Below are positions 57,504-64,000 of a stretch of DNA of 64,000 bases, piece after piece. This stretch comes from Brachypodium distachyon. Taxonomy: Eukaryota > Streptophyta > Magnoliopsida > Poales > Poaceae. The stretch lies in assembly GCF_000005505.3 (NCBI RefSeq), contig NC_016131.3, positions 10,933,501 through 10,997,500 of the forward strand, written 5' to 3'. Numbering within the stretch: the stretch's first letter is position 1; every line of letters begins with the position of its first letter. A model generated the notes under the pieces. The model made no database searches. It saw only the letters and a program-made list of their open reading frames with translations, and was not told the origin of the DNA. A program made the position numbers and the translations under genes.

Positions 57504-58410
57504 TTCTGTCTTTTTCTTTTTGCGAGTAGTTTTCTCTTTTCTTTATGTCTGCTCCAACAAAAAAACTGAAATCTCATTCATCCAACTGATAACTGCCTTG
57601 TGTGACCAAACAATCGGAAAAACATGCAAATCATGATGCAGAGCAGCACGTTGCAGGCGACGACAAGCGCGCAGACTTGTGCTCCATACAATATCCGATA
57701 AATTAATTACATAGTGCATCAATCGATATAGATATAGAGGCCGGAATTGGGAAGGAAAAGAAAAAACTGGACTTTAATGCAACGTAGTGGCAAACTTGTA
57801 ATGCATGAGTAGTGGCAAGGTCACGGCCGAGTTTGAGCTCCCACTCTCAAATATAGAAGATGCACTGTTCTTGGTGTATGTTGTTGTCTCAAAATGGCCT
57901 CTGCTATTATTCCTTGAAGTCTTAGAATGTGCGGTGTCAGTAACCCAGTATTCAGTATTCTGTAGCAACGAGACACCGGAACTAAAAACACTATGGTTTC
58001 CTTTAATGAAACCGGAGGGCAGCCTCTCTTTTTTAAACAGAGAAAAAAGAAACACACCAGAACTTGTTTCGGCTGGAGCTTCTCCGTTTCAGTCTGCAAC
58101 GGCTATGACTTGACAGTCGAGAGATCGGAACAACGAAACACTGTCTGCCATCACGCGAGAAACCCCGTACAAAAACACTCGAAAATGCATGTTCTTGGCA
58201 CGCAGAAAAACCAAAATGTCATCAGATCCTAGGAAGAAAGTCCAGTCCACACATGGAAATCAAGCTCAGCATCTTCTACTGTCAACTAGCTAGAGAGAGT
58301 CACACAAACTAGAGTAGCCCGATATTACTAGCTAGTAGTAGTACAACTCGTTGACACACTAGCACTTGTTCTGCCTGATTCGATCAGAAAGAGATCTTGT
58401 GTACCATGCA

Positions 58411-59995
58411 TCAGGCGACGCCGGCATTGTTAGCGGCGACCGACCAGCTGCTGTACATGCTCGTGGCTGCGGTTCTCATGGTGCTGGTGGAGCCGCACTC
58501 GCTGTCGTGGAGCGACGCGCTGGACATGTCCAGCCTCACGCCCCACGGGCACGCGCTCGCCGCCTGCGACTGGCACCGCTGCACGCGCACGCCGCCGCCC
58601 TTGGGCGACGCCAGCCCACGCAATGGCCCCTCTAGAGACGCCCTGCGCCTGCCGCCGCTGCCGCTGGGCTGCCGCTCCCACGACGACGGCGGCGCGTCGG
58701 GCGCGGACGACACCGACGCGCGCTGCCTCGGCGCGCTCTGCGACCGCGCCTTGGCGCGCGACGACTGCGTGTTGGCCATGTAGCTGGGGAACAGGAGCGG
58801 GTGGTCCGAGGCCACGCCGGAGCCGTGGCTGCTCTGCTGCGGCTTGCAGGACGCGTCGGAGGCCTGGTAGTAGTAGTGGTGGTACGGGCTGGTCCGCGCG
58901 GTGGAGAATGAGAAGTCCTCGTACCTGCCGCTGTACGACCGCCCGCTCGCGTCGGTCAGCGCGGACGGTGTCGGCGACACCTTCTGGTACAGCTCGGCCT
59001 TGGACGGCGTGCGGCAGAGCGGCGTCGCGTAGCAGCTGCTCCGCCGGGACGTCGTCCTCGGCGTGCAGTGGGCGTCGCCCAGGCCCACCCCGTTGTCCAC
59101 CTCCACGATCTTGATGTTCTCCTCCGTCTCCTACATTTCATTTCCCGACCAAATCAGCTAGTAGTTCCTCCCTAACTTTCATGCATTGTTTGTGGGCACG
59201 AATTTGTAGGCTTGATTAATTACCTGTTGTTGGCGGAAACGTGGGTGGTGCGGCGAGCGGCGCGTGGGCGTCATGCGTGGCGTGCGGATGGGCGGCTTCT
59301 CGTCGTCGAGGAGCCGGAGACGAGCCGTGCGCGCCCTGTTCTGGGCGGCCACGAGCGCCTGCATGCAGCGCAGGGTGTTGCTGGCCTGGCTCCGCACCAG
59401 GTGGCCGCGCACCAGGGCCTGCAGCTTCACCAGCCCCCTCAGCGCGCACAGCGCCTTCCTCGCCTGGGCGCGTCAATCCCGAGAGAAACGAACAACAATC
59501 AAGTCTCTCAGAACAGAGTATGTACTACATACAACTGTGCCTCACGCGGATGGAGAAACTCACCAGGTACGATCTGAAGACGGACTGAATCTTGATCGCC
59601 GCGGCCTCCTCAATGCCGATGACGGTGCGCTTCGACCCCGGCGCGGACGCGGCGTAGCGGACCACGGCGGCGGCAGCCTGCTTGGCAGCCACCGCGGCCT
59701 CGGCCGCCGCGGCCGTAGCGATGGCCACCGCGACGGCGTGCTGGTCCGGGTCCACCGCACGCGGCTCCAGGAACGCGAGCTGGCCGGCTGCCGACGACGC
59801 GGGCCTCCGGAAGCTCCATCTCCTCTTCTCCTTGGCCCCCGGCGTCGACCCCGGCGTCAGCGCCTGCCCTGCCGCCCGAGGCACGAACTGCGGCGTCTCC
59901 TCAGGCCCGGCCTTGTTGTTGTCCCTGCTGTGCTCCTTCCCCTTGTCCTTCTTGCCCGGCAGCAAGCTTCGGAGCCACCTGCCCGCCTTCCCCAT
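58411..59995 (-). CDS. IQD (IQ67-domain) calmodulin-binding protein
   Basis: Three exons, 59,564-59,995, 59,224-59,463 and 58,411-59,130, GT-AG, 1392 bp, 463 aa. The IQ67 domain crosses the exon 1/2 junction: [13 protein letters not shown], then [20 protein letters not shown] and [20 protein letters not shown], with repeated IQ motifs. The phase-0 intron inside the first IQ motif is the hallmark of this family. The N-terminus ([20 protein letters not shown]) is basic, and the Ala-rich stretch precedes the IQ67 domain. The C-terminal DUF4005-like region holds [20 protein letters not shown]. Such proteins bind calmodulin and associate with microtubules, influencing cell shape. The start is the first ATG, in the conserved MGK context. 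Confidence 0.95.
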
Positions 59996-60182
59996 CGATC
60001 TGCAGCGCCGGGGCAGAGGAGCTGTTAGTCAGCAGCTTCTAGCACCGCTGCGCGATCTTGCAGCTGCATTGCAGCAGTAGAAGGAACCGACGATCCGCCC
60101 CTTCCGGCATGTGCCTCTCTCTGCTACGTGTGCCTTGTGCCGTTGTGCGATCGATCTGCCACTGTGACGTGCAGGGAGACGG

Positions 60183-60194
60183 GAATATATTTAA
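60183..60194 (-). promoter_or_regulatory. Possible TATA box of the IQD gene
   Basis: In sense the minus strand reads TTAAATATATTCCC about 190 bp upstream of the ATG at 59,995, a plausible core promoter for a leader of some 150 bp. Confidence 0.45.
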
Positions 60195-62045
60195 GCACGC
60201 CACCATGTGCGGCACAACGCTAGCTGTGCAGCGCATTGCTCTGGCAGCCCGGGCTCTGCCTCTGCGCACCTGTAATAACTACTAGCCCACAGGCACAGCG
60301 TCAACCGTACTACACCGGAAATTCTTGGAGCGTACGTACATGGCGCGTTTATTGTTCGTTTCTAGCAGCGGCATCCGCGTTTATTTCCGCGCGTAGTGGA
60401 CAGGAATTTTGGGGCAGCGCCGTAGTGTCCTGTTTTGTGCTGCCGACGCGCGCGTCTCCGGTGCTATCCGGAAAAATTTGGGGGGTACGCGGAGCGGAGA
60501 CCCTGCAGCCACTGTCAGTCATTGCCTCATAGAGGCATATAGAGCCGTTTGGTCTTGGGACTCTTGGGAAAGACAATACTTTGATTGCCCAACTCTTCAG
60601 ATAAACTGTACGAGCAAGGATCGCAACTTGTTCTGAAAGCAATCCTGCAAATCTTTTAATGGAGTTATTATGTTTTGTTGCCTGTATTAAGTTTTACACT
60701 ATTTACTTCAAAGACTGGGAAGTAATCCGGCCTTTAGCTAACATCGACTGTATATCATGCTCTCCTTTTATTTTTACTACAACGGCCTGAATCGCATAAT
60801 CTTTGTTCTACTGAATCGGATGACATGATGACCGGATGATGATAATGATAGGTTTGACCGGTGTAATTTATTGTAAGGAAGATCGGGCCGTGTCCTAAGC
60901 TAGTCAAAGCTCTTGCATGTGGTGACTGGAGTACTGATTAGAAACAGAGTAAGCACAAAAGGTAACTATTTAGAAACCTAGCAACTTGCGGTTCGCACAT
61001 GGCACACCTCATCTTCGACGTCTGAATCAACCTTTTTAACTCAGCTAAGCAAGCTTTCTAGGCACATGATCCGATGCCAACTACGCATCGCTTTCGCAAA
61101 CGTACTCACTACTGTTAGCATTTGTTCCACAGCTGCCGTGCTCCTCGGCTTTGAAAAGAAGAAATAGTACGTTCCAGACCGGCCGATCGCCACTACTATA
61201 CGGTGCAGCGACCTGCTACATTTTACCGACTCGCCTGTGTGGGGGCAACGGACAGCGTGGGTTTAATGTGCTAGCCTGGACCTCTGGCATCTCGTGCATG
61301 GTAGATCAGGGGGACAGGAAATCCATTTAATCTAGGCATTCTTCATCAAAGTTCAAACTCTAGGGTTTGAAGTTTGAACGTTGCTTTGCCGCTAAACGGT
61401 ATGGGGGAAATACAGGAGAGGGACCATTCGTACGGATCTCACACTAAATTGGGCATTTGGCAAGTTTTGAGCAGGCCTGGCTCTCATTATCTGAACTTAA
61501 AATTCGATGCTCGCCCCTTGTGTTTGGCTCGGATGTGTTCTGAGTCTTCACTGCTGAGCTATGAACTATGATTAGAATATTATTTCTTTTGGAGGAATAG
61601 CATATTTTTCAAGTGGTACTGCGATAGAATCGCGGTGATTGGGATCCGTATCTGACATCACAGACATATAAATATGCTCACCAAACTGGCTGCAAGCACT
61701 GTCGATTGTAGACGATATGGTTTAGGCAAATTGAAAAATGGACGCAGTAGCTTGCAGAGCAGTGAGCACGTGCTGTCTGGATCTCATGCATTACAAAAAA
61801 AATGGCCAATTGGCTTGTCATGATTATCCACTGGATAAGGAATTTTGCTGGATTAAGTACCTTGTAGTGCACATCTAGAATGGCATAGCCGCATAGTTAG
61901 GTTTAATTAATCCATGTTTATATTTCCCTTTAGACAACAGCACATTGGTTTGAATTCTTGCAGCAATGGCCATAATATATTGATTGAATTATCCTACCTC
62001 TACAATTGATTTTTCTGATGGTTGATTTTTGTGGGGCAATTGTTA
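60195..62045. other. Intergenic region, no gene recognised
   Basis: The first few hundred bases should hold the IQD promoter. Open frames to 62,000 are short and lack domains. Confidence 0.45.
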
Positions 62046-62126
62046 CTCCCTTTTTCCATAATTCATGTCGTTGTTTTAGGTCAAATTTGTACTAAAATAA
62101 TGACAAGAATTATGAGACGAAGGGAG
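62046..62126. mobile_element. Stowaway MITE
   Basis: CTCCCTTTTTCCATAATTCA pairs with AATTATGAGACGAAGGGAG between TA dinucleotides; 81 bp. Confidence 0.82.
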
Positions 62127-62660
62127 TACTTCATAGTAAAAGAAATTGACATCCAATCCTCCTCACTCGGCAAGAATGCCCTCTCCTAATAATATAGAAG
62201 CGATGAACGCCTGCCCTTCTACCCACTGACGCCAGCTTATCCTACCTCCCCATCTCTCGATGACCATCAAATTCCTATTTCGCTGCCCGTCCCTACTCGT
62301 AGGGATGCAAGCAGGATCCCGCTTAATTGAATTTCTAGTTCAAAAAAAAAGATCAAAATTTTAACTAGAAGATTTAGAGACTGGCCTAGAAACGGGATTT
62401 ATGTTTGATCTTGTTCGCATCCCTACCGACCCTCTTCGCAAAAATCTGACCCACCCACTTGCCAGTCACAACCAGTGGTATTGCAATTACCCATTGACGA
62501 TCCCTCTAAGTGGGACCAACCGAAGGAGGAAAACGGTGACCTTGTTTGTCGATGATGATTGCAACATGGTAGGCGTGTTGAGTGCTCCTTGCGGCCTCGT
62601 GAAAGGCGGTTCGGAGTGCAGCAATGCTAGTTGGTCTTCAAATCCCTGACGTGTTTTGGC
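62127..62660. other. Intergenic region
   Basis: The frame at 62,401-62,649 (82 codons) has no recognised domain. Nothing else seen. Confidence 0.4.
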
Positions 62661-62689
62661 GATTGTTTGGCATAGTGAGAGGATCGAGA

Positions 62690-64000
62690 TGTTGACTAGA
62701 GGGGGGGGGTGAATAGGCAACTACAAATTTTCACTTACTTTTAGCAATTTAGGCACAACGGAATATAAAGGTTTTCTAAATGCAACTAAGTGAAACAACC
62801 TATACGATGCAATATAATCAATCAACAAGAACAAACACAAAGTAATTAAGCTCGGGTAAAGAAGTAACCGAAGGGCTCGAAGGAGACACGGATTTTTCCC
62901 GATATTCACTTCTTTGGGAGGAAGCTAGTCACCGTTGGAGGGGTGAGGGAACCACGAGAGGTATCCCTAATAGCCGTGAGAGGGCACACCCAATCTTCTT
63001 GAGCCTCCAACACCAAAGTAGGAGCTCAATCACTAAGTGGTTGGCCTTGAGGTGGCCACCGGATCTTCACAAACTTCACGGGGCAAATCCACAGAGAATA
63101 GATGCTCCCGAGGTGACTCCAACCGTCTAGGAGTCCCCACAACTCCAAGAGTAACAAATCAAGTGATGAACTCCAAGAGGGACGAATCCCTTTGGTGGAA
63201 GTGTAGATCTAGGGCTCCTGTCTCTTTTCCCTCAAAGGATTGATTCGATTTGAGCAAGGGAATGGGAGCTATTTGAGCTTTTGAGCTTTGGGCAACAATG
63301 GAGAAGCTTGGGATTAGGCTCAGCTCGTGTGGGGAAGAAGACGCCCACGAAGAAGAAGGGTGGGACCTATTTAAAGGTCCACCCAGAAATCTGCCCGTTG
63401 GTGCTGAAGTGCACTGCCCGGAATTCACCCAGAACCTCCGGACGGTGCACTGTAGCGAGGCTCCACGTGGGCTCCGGACGAGGCTTGTACAGCCCGGATT
63501 CCGAGTGGCTTCCGGAGGAGCCTCCGGGTGAGTCCAGAAACTACTGGACCCATCCGGAGGTACTCCCGGAGGACCGTCCGGATTCCGGCCAGCACAGATC
63601 CCATCCGGAGGACGCCCGGAAGCTCCGGCAGGCTTCCGGCCTTCACATAAACAACACAAAGGATATATTTCAATAGGAATTATGTTTGGAATTGAACTAG
63701 ACATTGTTGTGGCTGTTTGAAGGGGTAAGTATATGGATTAGGGATGTGTAAAGGAGACGTAAATCCAATTGAAGTTCATCACATGATCCCCCTTAATAGT
63801 ACGGCTTTCTTATGACTCAAAGAAGGTAAAATAACACAAATTTAAATGTACCGTTTTCTTCATCCTTTATCCTTGTAGCCAATACACCACATATATGCTT
63901 TGATGATCTTGTCAACTTAAAACCTGTTCACTCACTTAGCACACATGGTTAAGAAACTACACATGATGTCATTTACACCAAAACCCACTTAGGGGACAAG
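62690..64000. mobile_element. High-copy grass repeat, LTR-like, running off the right edge
   Basis: The word TTGACTAGAGGGGGGG followed by GTGAATAGGCAACTA, and later CACCAAAACCCACTTAGGGG at 63,978, are recognised from a family very common in grass genomes and usually filed as LTR-type. The block lacks protein domains. Between 63,420 and 63,640 TCCGGA words cluster. Class assignment is uncertain because one end lies outside the window. Confidence 0.55.

Larger units (their letters stand above)
55758..58410. other. Spacer between convergent carboxypeptidase and IQD genes
   Basis: It contains 3' UTR sequence of both genes, a decayed retrotransposon region (56,040-57,170) and a foldback element (57,249-57,503). 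The frames near 57,774-58,113 have no recognised domain. Confidence 0.5.

Noticed and set aside
57774..58113. Frames of 93-102 codons on both strands
   Set aside because: No recognisable domain; likely IQD 3' flanking DNA.
58397..60080. Plus-strand frames opposite the IQD gene
   Set aside because: GC-rich shadows; the minus-strand frame has IQ motifs, family-typical intron and correct phase.

Overview
The window is nuclear plant DNA from a grass, most likely a Pooideae such as Brachypodium or a close relative. Evidence: GT-AG introns in long genes, GC-rich coding exons in AT-rich intergenic DNA, at least ten Stowaway-type MITEs with the grass signature CTCCCTCCGTCCCAAAATA, a Cassandra TRIM carrying 5S rDNA, and a Copia element of a grass type. 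The species is inferred, not proven.

Layout. (1) 1-15,200: two tandem minus-strand genes for an organic cation/carnitine (nicotinate-type) MFS transporter, OCT7-like. Copy 1 is cut by the left edge; copy 2 is complete (487 aa, 5 exons). Between them lie a solo LTR, a decayed hAT transposase and MITEs. (2) 15,200-24,240: gene-poor, with a hAT MITE with a near-perfect 8-bp duplication, a Cassandra element and a GC-rich tandem repeat. (3) 24,347-25,504: single-exon secreted LRR protein. (4) 29,465-30,186: small secreted cysteine-rich protein gene with a premature stop. (5) 30,589-34,620 (minus): intact six-exon S-domain receptor kinase, 873 aa. (6) 35,616-36,480: non-autonomous element with GC-rich filler. 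(7) 37,107-43,741 (minus): degenerate full-length Copia nested in a short LINE/SINE-like insertion. (8) 46,380-50,215: NIMA-related kinase, 14 coding exons, 577 aa. (9) 51,596-55,757: serine carboxypeptidase, 8 exons, 505 aa, with a GC-AG intron and a 1.6-kb Mutator-like insertion in intron 3. (10) 58,411-59,995 (minus): three-exon IQD calmodulin-binding protein, 463 aa. (11) 60,000-64,000: no gene; ends in a high-copy grass repeat.

The genes are unrelated neighbours, as is usual in plants, apart from the tandem transporter pair. Gene models were built by hand from splice signals and checked by reading frame: the summed exon lengths of all five complete multi-exon models divide by three.

The most unusual signal is a recurrent class of tiny (15-42 bp) insertions consisting of a poly(T)/poly(A) run plus a few bases, each flanked by an 11-14 bp direct repeat. 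They look like extremely truncated target-primed retrotransposition products. Next come a Copia LTR that itself encodes the gag N-terminus, with an apparent intron across the LTR/internal junction, and a Stowaway that carries a 21-bp copy of nearby kinase 3' sequence.
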